A stretch of 64,000 nucleotides of DNA from Flavobacteriaceae bacterium PS02293 (GCA_029960045.1 JASCOV010000010.1:1-64000), one strand, 5' to 3'. Positions 34,983-44,036 are shown, counted from the stretch's first letter. A program made the numbers and translations. The notes: a model not told the origin generated them from the letters alone.

Positions 34983-35429
34983 TCAATTTTTAAGAATCAT
35001 CAGACTTCTTTTATGATTTTGGAAACCATAATGTTCATAGAGTTTTTTCGCTTTTTCATTATGGTTTTCTATTTCTAAAAGAACTACTTCGAACTGATTT
35101 TTATTCGAATAATCTTTCACAAATTCCAAAGCTTTTTTACCAAGTGACTTTCCTTGAAATTTTGGTTTTACAAACAACTCATCCAGAAACAAAATCTCGC
35201 CACCAAATTCGAAACTGAAATACTTCACAAGAATAATATAGCCTGCAATTTCTCCTTCAAAAACAATTTTGAAACAATCACCATATTTCTCATCATTAAT
35301 GAATCTTTGAAAATTGTCATTCGTCACTTTCTCATCAAAAGGATAAAGATCGATGGCATAGAAATCTTTCATCATTTGAGATAATTGAGGAATGTCGGAA
35401 AGTGTTGTTTTTAAAATTTCGTGGTTCAT
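34983..35429 (-). CDS. GNAT acetyltransferase
   Basis: The 148-residue N-acetyltransferase has the acetyl-CoA site in LFVKPKFQGKSLGKKAL (RxxGxG-like Q/G pattern, about 85-101) and the NHNEKAKKLYEHYGFQ motif near the end. Its substrate is unknown. An upstream in-frame extension to 35483 is only the reverse frame of the nuclease gene; the ATG at 35429 overlaps the nuclease stop by 4 bp, so the two are translationally coupled. Confidence 0.88.
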   Translation of the reverse strand: MNHEILKTTLSDIPQLSQMMKDFYAIDLYPFDEKVTNDNFQRFINDEKYGDCFKIVFEGEIAGYIILVKYFSFEFGGEILFLDELFVKPKFQGKSLGKKALEFVKDYSNKNQFEVVLLEIENHNEKAKKLYEHYGFQNHKRSLMILKN

Positions 35430-35923
35430 TTTTTCTTTTTTTCTCGCCAAAGCCAAGGTGCAATCGGATTCTTGTCCTGCCAAAGTCCTACTCTATTTTT
35501 TCGGGCTTCAATTTCCAGTTTTGCGTAAAGTGGATCTTTGGAATATTTTTTATAATGCCAGGCCATTCCCAACTTTATCATTTCCTGATTGATATTTTGA
35601 TTTTTATCATTGATGACAACTGCGATCAGTCTTTTATATCTATCATACTTCTCCCCTTTTACGGTTACAATTCTTTGAAAACAAAGATCTGATAAGGCAA
35701 CTTTAGCATTATTTCCAAAAGGTTGTTTTCCTCGCTTTTCAGGACAATCAATATGCGCAAGACGTATTTTTGTTGGAACATTTTTATAGAGGATTTCCAT
35801 CGTGTCACCATCAGAAATACCAATGACCTTTGCAGAAAATGTTTGATTGGAAAGCTTTTCTGTAAGTTGAGCCTGAACAAATAATTGAAATGAAATTAAA
35901 ATTAGAAAAAGAAAGTATCGCAT
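35426..35923 (-). CDS. Exported thermonuclease-type nuclease
   Basis: A 165-residue staphylococcal-nuclease-fold enzyme with a signal peptide (about 1-18, ending FVQA). The fold shows ISDGDTMEI (about 36-44), the catalytic Arg and Glu in RLAHIDCPEKRG (about 53-64) and the second Arg in YDRYKRLIAVV (about 93-103). It probably degrades extracellular or periplasmic nucleic acid. It is 8 bp after the Crp/Fnr gene and overlaps the GNAT gene by 4 bp. Confidence 0.92.
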   Translation of the reverse strand: MRYFLFLILISFQLFVQAQLTEKLSNQTFSAKVIGISDGDTMEILYKNVPTKIRLAHIDCPEKRGKQPFGNNAKVALSDLCFQRIVTVKGEKYDRYKRLIAVVINDKNQNINQEMIKLGMAWHYKKYSKDPLYAKLEIEARKNRVGLWQDKNPIAPWLWREKKKK

Positions 35924-35931
35924 TAAGACAA

Positions 35932-36525
35932 TTAAATCTCAAATTTCTTCTTCGCCAATTCTTTTCGTACTCTGCTCAAACTTTCCGGCGTGATTCCCAG
36001 ATACGACGCAACCATCCATTGTGGTGCTCTCAGCATCAGATTTGGATATCTTTTGAGGAAATCCATATAGCGTTCTTCGGCAGTTGTACTGATCAACGCA
36101 TTTACACGATTTTGTAGGCTTTTGATATGATTGAACATCAATCGTTGGTTATTTCCTGCTACATCAGGATAGATCTTGGACAGGCTTTCAAAAAATCCTT
36201 CTCTCATTACGATGACCGTACTTTCTTCAATCGCTTCTATATAAAATCTTGATTTTTCATTTAACAACTGACTGGTTGTATCAGAAAGGATCCAGTTTTC
36301 CGGAGCAAATTGTATCACGTGTTCTTTCCCCGCTTTATCTATAGAATACATTCTCAGGAGTCCTTTTTCCACAAAAAAAGTAGAATCGGAAACTTCTCCT
36401 TCTCTTAGGACGATTTCATTTTTCTTAATTTCCTTTATTTCGTAATGACTGGAACAAAGTTCTAGATTAGCAATAGGAACGCCTAATATTTTTGAAAGGT
36501 GATTACGGAAATTCTGATATTCCAT
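35932..36525 (-). CDS. Crp/Fnr-family transcriptional regulator
   Basis: A 197-residue regulator with a cyclic-nucleotide-binding-like beta barrel (about 20-115; LREGEVSDSTFFVEKGLLRMY, in parts: LREGEVSDSTFF and VEKGLLRMY). A winged helix-turn-helix is at the C-terminus (APQWMVASYLGITPESLSRVR, in parts: APQWMVASYLGIT and PESLSRVRKELAKK). It has no Cys cluster, so it is not an FNR-type iron-sulfur sensor. Many Bacteroidota members of this type are of unknown ligand. It may control the adjacent nuclease and GNAT genes. Confidence 0.92.
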   Translation of the reverse strand: MEYQNFRNHLSKILGVPIANLELCSSHYEIKEIKKNEIVLREGEVSDSTFFVEKGLLRMYSIDKAGKEHVIQFAPENWILSDTTSQLLNEKSRFYIEAIEESTVIVMREGFFESLSKIYPDVAGNNQRLMFNHIKSLQNRVNALISTTAEERYMDFLKRYPNLMLRAPQWMVASYLGITPESLSRVRKELAKKKFEI

Positions 36526-36557
36526 CTTTGTATTTGTGTTATATGAAAGTAATTTTA

Positions 36558-36932
36558 TTAAATATTGTCTAGATCGATGCTTTGATGCGAAGCATTATAA
36601 AAGGCTTTTCCATTTTCCAAAGCAATCAGTTGTGGACTTTGATGCGTCACGTTAAAACGGCTTTCAATTTCGTTGGAAATATCGCGGTGTGCAATCAAAT
36701 CCAAGAAATAATAGGATTGATCCTTATCCGAATTTTCCATCTGTTTTTCGAAAGATTTTAAAACTGTTTTGCTTATAAAACAACGTGTAGAATGTTTAAA
36801 AATCAACACTTTATGCTTAAATGACTTTTCAACAGCCAGGTCCAGATCTTTTTGACTTTCTATCTTTTTCCAAAGACTTTTGGTCTGGTCCTGCTCTTCT
36901 TTCTTTCCGAATAATTGGTCTAAAAATCCCAT
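36558..36932 (-). CDS. ytxJ: YtxJ-type bacillithiol redox protein
   Basis: A 124-residue thioredoxin-fold protein with the motif FKHSTRCFIS (active-site Cys about 52) and the QSPQLIALENGKAFYNASH strand-loop typical of YtxJ. This family acts as a monothiol bacilliredoxin that removes bacillithiol from proteins. The open frame begins at a TTG at 36935; the ATG at 36932 is the likelier start. It lies between the ZIP transporter and the Crp/Fnr gene on the minus strand. Confidence 0.85.
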   Translation of the reverse strand: MGFLDQLFGKKEEQDQTKSLWKKIESQKDLDLAVEKSFKHKVLIFKHSTRCFISKTVLKSFEKQMENSDKDQSYYFLDLIAHRDISNEIESRFNVTHQSPQLIALENGKAFYNASHQSIDLDNI

Positions 36933-36985
36933 CAAATTAATTTGAGTAAAAGTAAGATTTTCCCGTCAGAAAAGAAAATGTTTTT

Positions 36986-37681
36986 TTAATGATGATGAAG
37001 CAAGTGTCCGCCTAATGCCAATGCAATTCCGCAAATTACAAGGACAATTTTTTGCCAGTCCATTTTATGATTTTTATTGCTTTCGAAAATAATGACTGAT
37101 GAAATATGAAGAAAAATCCCACCAACAACAGCTAAGAAATAAACTTTCAGATTCTCATCAAAATACTTCCCAAGCAACATTCCTAACGGAGAAGCTAAAG
37201 CAAAAACTGAAACGATGATCCAAAATTTGGTAGAAAAATTCTTGCTGTGCGCCAGGAAACTTCCCAAAACAAAAGAGATCGGAATATTATGAAAAAGAAT
37301 ACCTAAAAGATAAGGCGAAAATGTCTCTTTCTCATGAGACAAAGGTATTCCTTCTATAAAAGCGTGTACAAATAATCCAGCAATCAACGCAACCGGAATG
37401 ATAGAATGATCGTCTGAATGATGATGGAGATGTCCGTGTTCAAAACCTTTGGTAAGATTTTCCAATAACATCTGAATTAAAACCCCAAGAATCACAAAAA
37501 TCCCAATGTTATGCCCACCAGTTTCATACACTTCGGGAAAAACTTCATTAAGACAGATGGTAATTAAAAAACCTGCACTTAAAATCAGAAGATTCTTTGC
37601 AAATTGTTGCTTGCTTCCGAAATATTTTCCGAGAAAGACACCAATCAATACGCTTAGTATGAGCAGTAAAATTATAATCAT
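36986..37681 (-). CDS. ZIP-family metal transporter
   Basis: A 231-residue inner-membrane protein with about eight hydrophobic segments, the ZIP motif HAFIEGIPL (about 106-114) in the fourth helix and HNIPISFVLG in the fifth, and a His-rich loop HGHLHHHSDDH (about 82-92). It probably brings zinc or another divalent metal into the cell. It overlaps the methyltransferase stop by 4 bp, so they are co-translated. His-rich ends (HHH at the C-terminus) would bind metal. Confidence 0.9.
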   Translation of the reverse strand: MIIILLLILSVLIGVFLGKYFGSKQQFAKNLLILSAGFLITICLNEVFPEVYETGGHNIGIFVILGVLIQMLLENLTKGFEHGHLHHHSDDHSIIPVALIAGLFVHAFIEGIPLSHEKETFSPYLLGILFHNIPISFVLGSFLAHSKNFSTKFWIIVSVFALASPLGMLLGKYFDENLKVYFLAVVGGIFLHISSVIIFESNKNHKMDWQKIVLVICGIALALGGHLLHHH

Positions 37682-38406
37682 TTTTTGATCTTAAATAAAT
37701 TAATGCAACGTTGTGAAATCGCTTCATCAAAATCATTCAACTGGTAATCGCCCCATCTTTTTACCAACTCGAAACCGAACTCCTCAGCATATTGCAATAT
37801 GTTTTCTGGTCTTGTCAGTTTTACTCTTTCAAAAAAATGAAACTTTTTGTCTTGATCTTCGAAGTCAATTTCCTTCATAATGTATTCGCCTTCAATATGC
37901 TTCTTGATATTGAAAACAATATTTTCTCTTTCAACAGAAGAGGTTGGGGTAATGATTCTTTTTACATATTCTGCATTCAGAAAATCGAGGACAAAATAAC
38001 CTTCATCTTTCAAAACATCTGAAACAGATTGGAAAACACTCTTGTCCTCTTCTTCTGTTTCGAAATATCCAAAACTCGTAAAAAGATTGAAAACTGCATC
38101 TACAGGCTCGCTTTCAATTTTGTTTCGCATATCGTGAACCTGAAACTTCAAAGTTTCTGTCTCAAATTGCTTATTAAATCTGATACTTTGCTCAGAAAGA
38201 TCAAGACCCAACACTTCATAGCCTAATTTGTTCAGATAAATCGAATGCCTGCCTTTTCCGCAAGCCAAATCGATTATTTTTGAATTTTTCTCAAGTTTCA
38301 CAGAATCCGTTAAAAGATTCAGAAAATCTTCCGCTTCCTTGTAGTCGTGATTTTTGTAAAGTATGTGATAATATGGTGTATCAAACCATTCTTCGAACCA
38401 TTGCAT
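37678..38406 (-). CDS. Class I SAM-dependent methyltransferase
   Basis: A 242-residue methyltransferase starting MQWFEEWFDTPYYHILY. Motif I is IIDLACGKGRHSIYL (about 44-58) and the acidic strand is LGLDLSEQSI (about 66-75). Substrate unknown. The open frame runs on to 38478, but the promoter (TTTG-N18-TATTTTTG) ends 4 nt before the ATG at 38406, so this ATG is the start, probably of a leaderless message. It overlaps the ZIP gene by 4 bp. Confidence 0.9.
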   Translation of the reverse strand: MQWFEEWFDTPYYHILYKNHDYKEAEDFLNLLTDSVKLEKNSKIIDLACGKGRHSIYLNKLGYEVLGLDLSEQSIRFNKQFETETLKFQVHDMRNKIESEPVDAVFNLFTSFGYFETEEEDKSVFQSVSDVLKDEGYFVLDFLNAEYVKRIITPTSSVERENIVFNIKKHIEGEYIMKEIDFEDQDKKFHFFERVKLTRPENILQYAEEFGFELVKRWGDYQLNDFDEAISQRCINLFKIKK

Positions 38407-38410
38407 TTTG

Positions 38411-38440
38411 CAAAAATAGTGAAAATTGACGTGAGACAAA
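38411..38440 (-). promoter_or_regulatory. Promoter of the methyltransferase-ZIP operon
   Basis: Minus strand TTTG (38440-38437), an 18-nt spacer and TATTTTTG (38418-38411). Only 4 nt separate the box from the ATG at 38406. It is divergent to the box at 38497. Confidence 0.8.
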
Positions 38441-38496
38441 TAGAATATAGATGATAGATTTTTCAAATCAATTATCATTTATCGATTATCATTCAT

Positions 38497-38504
38497 TAAT
38501 TTTG
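38497..38504 (+). promoter_or_regulatory. -7 box abutting the THUMP methyltransferase start
   Basis: TAATTTTG, then CAGA, then ATG at 38509: the same 4-nt spacing as at folP, the divergent methyltransferase and the AraC gene. Confidence 0.6.
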
Positions 38505-38508
38505 CAGA

Positions 38509-39678
38509 ATGGATATAGAAAATCTTCAGATACAGGTCAAAACTTTTTTCGGATTAGAACAGATTTTGGCAGAAGAAATCAAGAAATTAGGTGGTAAAAA
38601 TGTGGAAATCAAAAACCGCGCAGTCACTTGCGAAGGCGATTTGGGATTTCTTTACAAGCTTAATTATTCTTGCAGAACAGCCGTTAAAATCATCATTCCG
38701 ATTATGGAATTCAAGGCTTACAACGAAAGCAAATATTACGATAAGCTGTTTAAGTTTGAATGGGATGAATTCTTGGACAAAAACCAGACTTTTGCTATCG
38801 ATGCGACTGTAAATTCTGAAAGATTCCACCATTCTCAGTTTATGACTTTGAAAATGAAAGACGCGATTGTTGATTATTTTCAGGACAAACATAAGATGAG
38901 ACCAAGCGTTAATAAGGACAATCCGGACATCAAATTCCATCTTCATATCGACAGAGAATTGGTAACGATTTCTATCGACAGTTCAGGTGATCCGCTTTTC
39001 AAACGTGGTTACAGAAAAGAACAAACTATTGCACCAATCAACGAAGTTCTGGCTTCGGGAATGTTGCAATTGGCAGGTTGGGATGGAAAAGGAAATTTCC
39101 TCGATCCAATGTGTGGTTCCGGAACATTATTGATAGAAGCTGCGATGATCGCAATGGATCTTCCGGCGCAGACTTTCAGAAGATATTTCGGTTTCCAAAA
39201 CTGGAAAAACTATGATTCTGAGTTGTTCAAAACAATCAAAGATGTGAGATTGAACCGTGTAAGAGAATTCACAGGAAAAATCGTAGGTTACGATATAGAT
39301 TCTGAAGCTTTGGACATCGCACACATCAATATTGAAGCTGCTGAAATGGATGATGTCATCACGCTTAGAAACAAAGATTTCTTTGAATCCGAAAAAGATC
39401 TGTTCCCATTGTTGATGGTTTTCAATCCGCCTTATGATGAGAGAATTTCCATTAATGATGATGATTTTTACAAGAAAATTGGCGATACTTTCAAACAACA
39501 TTATCCAAATACTTTGGCTTGGTTGATCTCTGCAGACCTTGATGCGCCAAAGAAAATCGGATTGAGACCTTCCAGAAGAATTAAATTGTTTAATGGAAAA
39601 CTGGAGACTAGATTCCTTCAATATGAAATGTATGATGGTTCTAAGAAAGGGAAATATATGAATAAGGAAGAGGAATAA
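38509..39678 (+). CDS. THUMP-domain RNA methyltransferase (RlmL-like)
   Basis: A 389-residue protein with an N-terminal THUMP RNA-binding domain (about 45-160) and a C-terminal methyltransferase domain. Motif I-like sequence is LDPMCGSGTLLIEAA (about 202-216), the acidic strand is VGYDIDSEAL (about 260-269) and the catalytic motif is FNPPYDERI (about 305-313). The family modifies guanine N2 in 23S rRNA (RlmL/YpsC). The start ATG follows the -7 box by 4 nt. Confidence 0.92.
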   Translation: MDIENLQIQVKTFFGLEQILAEEIKKLGGKNVEIKNRAVTCEGDLGFLYKLNYSCRTAVKIIIPIMEFKAYNESKYYDKLFKFEWDEFLDKNQTFAIDATVNSERFHHSQFMTLKMKDAIVDYFQDKHKMRPSVNKDNPDIKFHLHIDRELVTISIDSSGDPLFKRGYRKEQTIAPINEVLASGMLQLAGWDGKGNFLDPMCGSGTLLIEAAMIAMDLPAQTFRRYFGFQNWKNYDSELFKTIKDVRLNRVREFTGKIVGYDIDSEALDIAHINIEAAEMDDVITLRNKDFFESEKDLFPLLMVFNPPYDERISINDDDFYKKIGDTFKQHYPNTLAWLISADLDAPKKIGLRPSRRIKLFNGKLETRFLQYEMYDGSKKGKYMNKEEE

Positions 39679-39720
39679 TAATTTTCCGCTTTTGAATTAT
39701 TAAATAACCGATTTATTACA

Positions 39721-40716
39721 TTGAAGTCTATTTCCATCATCATCGCAATCTTCAACAGAAAAGACGAATTATTCGAGCTTCTCAATTCTCTGTCTCATCA
39801 AACAGATAAAAATTTTGAAGTCATAATCGTGGATGATGGTTCCAAGATCGCGCTTCTGCCAACAGTAGAATTGTTTGAACAACAACTGGACATTAAGTTT
39901 TTCCGAAAAGACAATTCAGGGCCTGGACTTTCCAGAAATTATGGCGCAAAACGGGCGAAAAATGATTGGTTGGTTTTCGTAGATTCAGATGTGATCGTTG
40001 AAACAGATTACATCGAAAATATCAAAAATAATCTTACCGAAAATCCTTGCGATGCTTTTGGTGGTGCGGACAAAGCGCACAAAGGTTTCAACCTGATGCA
40101 AAAGGCAATCTCCTACTCTATGACCTCGGTTTTCACAACTGGTGGAATTCGTGGAAAGAAAAGTGCGGTAACCAAGTTTCAGCCGAGAAGTTTCAATATG
40201 GGCGTGAACAAAGAGATTTTTCTAAAAGTTGGCGGCTTCTCAGAAATGAGAATTGGTGAAGATCCCGATCTTTCGATGACGCTTTGGGAAAATGGCTTTA
40301 CGACTATGTTTTATGATAATATTGGTGTTTATCATAAACGTAGGACGGACTTTGGAAAATTTTCCAAACAAGTTTATCAATTCGGTTGTGCGAGGCCAAT
40401 TCTGAATCACAGACATCCAAAATACACTAAGTTGACCTTTTGGTTTCCAAGTATATTTTTATTGGGATATTTGGTTGGAATTATTCATTATTTTGTTTGG
40501 GGAAATGGTTTGATTCTCGCTTTGTACGGACTTTATACATTTCTCGTACTGTTTCACGCTTTGATTGTAACCAAAAATATAAGCATTACCTTATTGGCAG
40601 TTATTTCTACTTATATCCAAATGTTTTCTTACGGTTACGGTTTTCTGAAATCCTGGTTTCTCATCAACATTCTGAAACAATCGCCACAAGAAGCTTTCCC
40701 GAAACATTTTCATTGA
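39721..40716 (+). CDS. Family 2 glycosyltransferase with C-terminal membrane segments
   Basis: A 331-residue GT-A enzyme with SIIIAIFNRKDEL (about 4-16), VDDGS (about 37-41) and the metal site FVDSDV (about 87-92). An ED-type acceptor site follows in IGEDPDLSMTLWE (about 178-190), and two to three hydrophobic helices lie near the C-terminus (about 240-310). It would build a surface glycan at the membrane. The start is a TTG at 39721, needed for the first beta strand. It is 42 bp after the RNA methyltransferase gene. Confidence 0.88.
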   Translation: MKSISIIIAIFNRKDELFELLNSLSHQTDKNFEVIIVDDGSKIALLPTVELFEQQLDIKFFRKDNSGPGLSRNYGAKRAKNDWLVFVDSDVIVETDYIENIKNNLTENPCDAFGGADKAHKGFNLMQKAISYSMTSVFTTGGIRGKKSAVTKFQPRSFNMGVNKEIFLKVGGFSEMRIGEDPDLSMTLWENGFTTMFYDNIGVYHKRRTDFGKFSKQVYQFGCARPILNHRHPKYTKLTFWFPSIFLLGYLVGIIHYFVWGNGLILALYGLYTFLVLFHALIVTKNISITLLAVISTYIQMFSYGYGFLKSWFLINILKQSPQEAFPKHFH

Positions 40717-40799
40717 TTTAATTAACATTTAATTATCAGTTGTAAACCTTTGCTTGGAATATTTTTTGTAAATTTTAAAGGAATTAAATTTATAAAACT

Positions 40800-42536
40800 A
40801 TGTCAAAAAATATCGCTGATCAATTTGTCGAAATCCTTGTAAGAACGGGAGTTAAACGCATATATGCTGTCACTGGTGACAGCCTTAATTTTTTAAATGA
40901 TGCCATAAAACGTGAAGGTTCCATCAAATGGATTCACGTAAGACACGAGGAAGTTGGTGCTTTTGCGGCGGCTGCAGAAGCTGAGTTAGAAGGTCTTGCT
41001 GTTTGTGCGGGAAGTTCGGGTCCAGGTCACGTTCATCTTATTAATGGACTTTATGAAGCTAATCGAGGAAATGTTCCGGTCTTAGCGATTGCATCCACTT
41101 GTGAAAGCTCAGAATTTGGAACTTCTTATTTTCAGGAAACAAATACGATTAAATTGTTTGATGACTGTTCGGTTTATAATCAAATCGCTACAACTCCGGA
41201 ACAAGCGCCTAGAATGCTCCAAGCGGCTCTGCAACACGCCATTTCTCAAAAAGGTGTAGCAGTTTTAGGAATGCCGGGCGATCTTTTTGAGGAGAAATCT
41301 GTAGCAAATATCAGTTCAGATTTAGTCTTTAAAACCAATCCAAGAATTATTCCTTCTGAAGAAGAAACCAATTGGATTGCCGATCATCTTAATTCAGGGA
41401 AAAAAGTGGCAATCTATTGTGGAATTGGAGCTTCTGAAGCTCAAACAGAAGTGATTGCTTTGGCAGAAAAACTAAAAGCGCCCATCGGATATTCTTTCCG
41501 TGGAAAAATGGGAATCCAGTATAACAATCCTTACGAAGTTGGAATGACCGGACTTTTGGGTTTGCCTTCAGCTTTCAAAGCGATGCACGAGGCTGATGTT
41601 ATTTTATTACTTGGAACAGATTTTCCTTATGTGAAATTTATGCCGGTTGATAAAATAATTATTCAGATTGATGACAAGCCGGAACGTTTGGGAAGACGTG
41701 CGCAATTGACGAGAGGTTTTGCCGGAAAGATAAAGGATTCATTGACCAGTCTTTTACCTTTAATTAAAATCAATGATGATAGACATTTTCTTGATAAACA
41801 ACTTGAATTCTACCAGAAAGTAAAAAACAACCTTCAATCTTATGTTGAAGATAAAGGAAAAGAAAATCACATCTCTCCTGAATTTGTAGCAGAAACTCTG
41901 AATATTAAAGCCAATAAAGACACAATCTTTACAGTTGATACAGGAATGTGCTGCGTTTGGGGCGCAAGATATTTGCAAGCGACTGGCGAAAGAAAACTTT
42001 TAGGATCTTTCAGTCACGGAACGATGGCGAATGCAATGCCAATGGCCATCGGCGCACAATTATCAAGTCCGGACAAACAAGTCATTGCACTTTGCGGAGA
42101 TGGCGGACTTTCTATGCTATTAGGCGATATCGCAACCATCAAACAATACGATTTACCTATTAAAATCATCGTTTTCAATAATCGCTCTTTGGGAATGGTA
42201 AAACTGGAAATGGAAGTGAACGGAATCCCAGATAACGAAACCGATATGGTCAATCCCGATTTTGGATTATTAGCTCAGGCTTTCGGAATCAAAGGAATCA
42301 ATGTGACAGATCCGGAAAAAGTGGAAGAAGCGATTGATGATGCTTTACAGACTAAAGGTTCGGTTTTAGTCAATATTTTCACAGATCCAAATGCTTTGGC
42401 AATGCCACCGAAAGTTGGTTGGAATCAAATGAAAGGAATGGGCGTTGCAATGACGAGAATGATGCTGGACGGAAATTTCAAAGAAGTGGCGGATACTATT
42501 GCAAGTAATTATAAACATATTAAAGAAGTACTTTAA
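40800..42536 (+). CDS. poxB: Thiamine-diphosphate pyruvate oxidase/dehydrogenase (PoxB-like)
   Basis: A 578-residue ThDP enzyme with three domains. The N-terminal domain has the catalytic Glu in RHEEVGAFAAAAEAE (about 50); the middle is a FAD-binding-type domain (about 195-330); the C-terminal domain has the ThDP motif GDGGLSMLLGDIATIKQYDL (20 residues, about 434) ending in the NNRSLGMVKLE loop. PoxB oxidises pyruvate to acetate and CO2 and feeds electrons to quinone. Related acetolactate synthases are excluded by length and the GDSLNFLNDAI start. Confidence 0.92.
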   Translation: MSKNIADQFVEILVRTGVKRIYAVTGDSLNFLNDAIKREGSIKWIHVRHEEVGAFAAAAEAELEGLAVCAGSSGPGHVHLINGLYEANRGNVPVLAIASTCESSEFGTSYFQETNTIKLFDDCSVYNQIATTPEQAPRMLQAALQHAISQKGVAVLGMPGDLFEEKSVANISSDLVFKTNPRIIPSEEETNWIADHLNSGKKVAIYCGIGASEAQTEVIALAEKLKAPIGYSFRGKMGIQYNNPYEVGMTGLLGLPSAFKAMHEADVILLLGTDFPYVKFMPVDKIIIQIDDKPERLGRRAQLTRGFAGKIKDSLTSLLPLIKINDDRHFLDKQLEFYQKVKNNLQSYVEDKGKENHISPEFVAETLNIKANKDTIFTVDTGMCCVWGARYLQATGERKLLGSFSHGTMANAMPMAIGAQLSSPDKQVIALCGDGGLSMLLGDIATIKQYDLPIKIIVFNNRSLGMVKLEMEVNGIPDNETDMVNPDFGLLAQAFGIKGINVTDPEKVEEAIDDALQTKGSVLVNIFTDPNALAMPPKVGWNQMKGMGVAMTRMMLDGNFKEVADTIASNYKHIKEVL

Positions 42537-42544
42537 AACAAACG

Positions 42545-42573
42545 AAAAGCTCAATTTTGAATTGGGCTTTTTT
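42545..42573 (+). terminator. Terminator of poxB
   Basis: AAAGCTCAATT pairs with AATTGGGCTTT around a 3-nt loop (42546-42570), followed by T. Confidence 0.85.
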
Positions 42574-42642
42574 AATATTTATCACATTGGAATATTATTA
42601 TAAACAATATAATAATTACATTTAGAACTTTAAATATGATCG

Positions 42643-43248
42643 ATGAAAAAAAGCTTACTTAGTTTAGGAGTTTTATTTATAATTGTTTCAAGTTTTATCA
42701 TTTTTTATAAGTTCAAAATAAATGAAAAGCCAACGGAAATGAAAAGACGTGAAATCTGGAATAATAGGATCAATGAAAAAAAACCAATATTATTTTCAAT
42801 CATTTTCCAACCTTCTTTAAAAGAAAACTGTGAGGTCATTATAGATTTTGAAAAGAAATATTTGATATTTAAAAATATTTATCTGCATATTCCAGAACCA
42901 CTACCTCCACCAAACAAGAATGGCGATACAGCAATAAATTATAATGTAAGACAACAGCCAATCAAACCTTTTTTCACAACTTTAAATGATAATGACATTA
43001 AAGAAGTAAAAATGATACTTTCTCGTTTGAATGAAAGCGATTATAGAAGATTTGAAGATCTTCAGATTGATGGAACTTCTTATAATTTTAGTATTTTATT
43101 TTCCGACAATCAATTCAAAAATGGTTTTATAGCAAGCGAAAAAACAGAAAATCAAGCAAATTTGATTTCAAAAATTTTAGAATTATTAAACTCCAAAAAT
43201 TCGTATGAGGAGAATAAACAAATTCTTCAATACTATCAGAATTATTAA
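42643..43248 (+). CDS. Unknown membrane-anchored protein
   Basis: I do not recognise this 201-residue protein. It has one N-terminal hydrophobic segment (about 5-24) and a soluble part with a Pro-rich stretch (PEPLPPPNK, about 84-92). The base composition is more AT-rich than its neighbours. It stands alone between poxB and a convergent gene; no promoter box was found. Confidence 0.75.
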   Translation: MKKSLLSLGVLFIIVSSFIIFYKFKINEKPTEMKRREIWNNRINEKKPILFSIIFQPSLKENCEVIIDFEKKYLIFKNIYLHIPEPLPPPNKNGDTAINYNVRQQPIKPFFTTLNDNDIKEVKMILSRLNESDYRRFEDLQIDGTSYNFSILFSDNQFKNGFIASEKTENQANLISKILELLNSKNSYEENKQILQYYQNY

Positions 43249-43251
43249 AAC

Positions 43252-43281
43252 AAAAAAAGCTCCACACAATGTGAAGCTTTT
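43252..43281 (-). terminator. Terminator of the exported protein gene at 43315
   Basis: On the minus strand AAAAGCT pairs with AGCTTTT, with CACA/TGTG extending the stem past one mismatch. It is followed by a T run. Confidence 0.7.
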
Positions 43282-43314
43282 AGAAAATAATATATATAAC
43301 CTTAGTTTAAAAAA

Positions 43315-43908
43315 CTATTTCAAAGAAATCATTCTGCTGAAACTATCACCGTCTTTTTCAACATTGATGATGTAAGTTTCTGGATTTTCAGGATTAAGAT
43401 CAAATGAAAGATCGATGTTCCCGTCTTTTGCAACGTTATTTTTGCTGTAATAAGTGTTGTTTGCAGTATCATAGATAGAAACTCGCACGTCTCCAACAAC
43501 ATCTGTCATCTGTAACTTAACCATATTTTTGTTGATTGTAAATTCTGGTTTTGTAATTGCAGAAATTGGAGATTGATCGACAGTTACTTTTTTATCATTT
43601 ACAGTGATCTTATATTTTTCGATTTTAGAATCTGACTCAGCAACCAAGTAATAAGTTCCGGAAGCCATACTGCTCATATTATAAGATTTCTCTACACTAT
43701 CATTATTGATGATTTTCTCAGAATAAACCTCGCCTTTATCGCTATTATAAACGTATAGTGAAACATTTTTTGCGTTAGCAACTTCAAAATGAACAGTCTG
43801 CTCTTTTACCTCGCCGATATAAAGTGAAAAACCTTTGTCTTTTCCAAACACATTTGCAGAGATCAATGTTACTGCTGCAAGAAAACTTAATTTTATAAAA
43901 TTTTTCAT
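43315..43908 (-). CDS. Exported beta-rich protein, unknown function
   Basis: A 197-residue exported protein with a signal peptide (about 1-22, ending SANVFG) and two beta-sandwich-like halves with similar patterns (NVSLYVYNSDKGEVYSEKI near 49-67 and DVRVSIYDTANNTYYSKN near 138-155, each under 20 residues). These may be duplicated domains. A TACATTTG box (complement of 43937-43944) lies 28 nt upstream. It resembles Bacteroidota surface proteins of unknown role. Confidence 0.82.
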   Translation of the reverse strand: MKNFIKLSFLAAVTLISANVFGKDKGFSLYIGEVKEQTVHFEVANAKNVSLYVYNSDKGEVYSEKIINNDSVEKSYNMSSMASGTYYLVAESDSKIEKYKITVNDKKVTVDQSPISAITKPEFTINKNMVKLQMTDVVGDVRVSIYDTANNTYYSKNNVAKDGNIDLSFDLNPENPETYIINVEKDGDSFSRMISLK

Positions 43909-43936
43909 AATATTCTTTTTTGATTGTTTTACTATG

Positions 43937-43944
43937 CAAATGTA
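43937..43944 (-). promoter_or_regulatory. -7 box of the exported protein gene at 43315
   Basis: Minus strand TACATTTG matches TAnnTTTG, ending 28 nt before the ATG at 43908. No convincing -33 element at the normal distance. Confidence 0.45.
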
Positions 43945-44036
43945 TATCTGATTTCACACAATTAATACATTCTGATTCTCACAAATATGTTCTATATTAA
44001 CATTAATTAAATATTAACTACACATTAAAGACAATA

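Noticed and set aside
38407..38478. 24-residue N-terminal extension of the methyltransferase
   Set aside because: It contains the promoter boxes; the ATG at 38406 is the start.
39127..39621. 164-residue antisense frame in the RNA methyltransferase gene
   Set aside because: Reverse-frame shadow of a gene with clear catalytic motifs.
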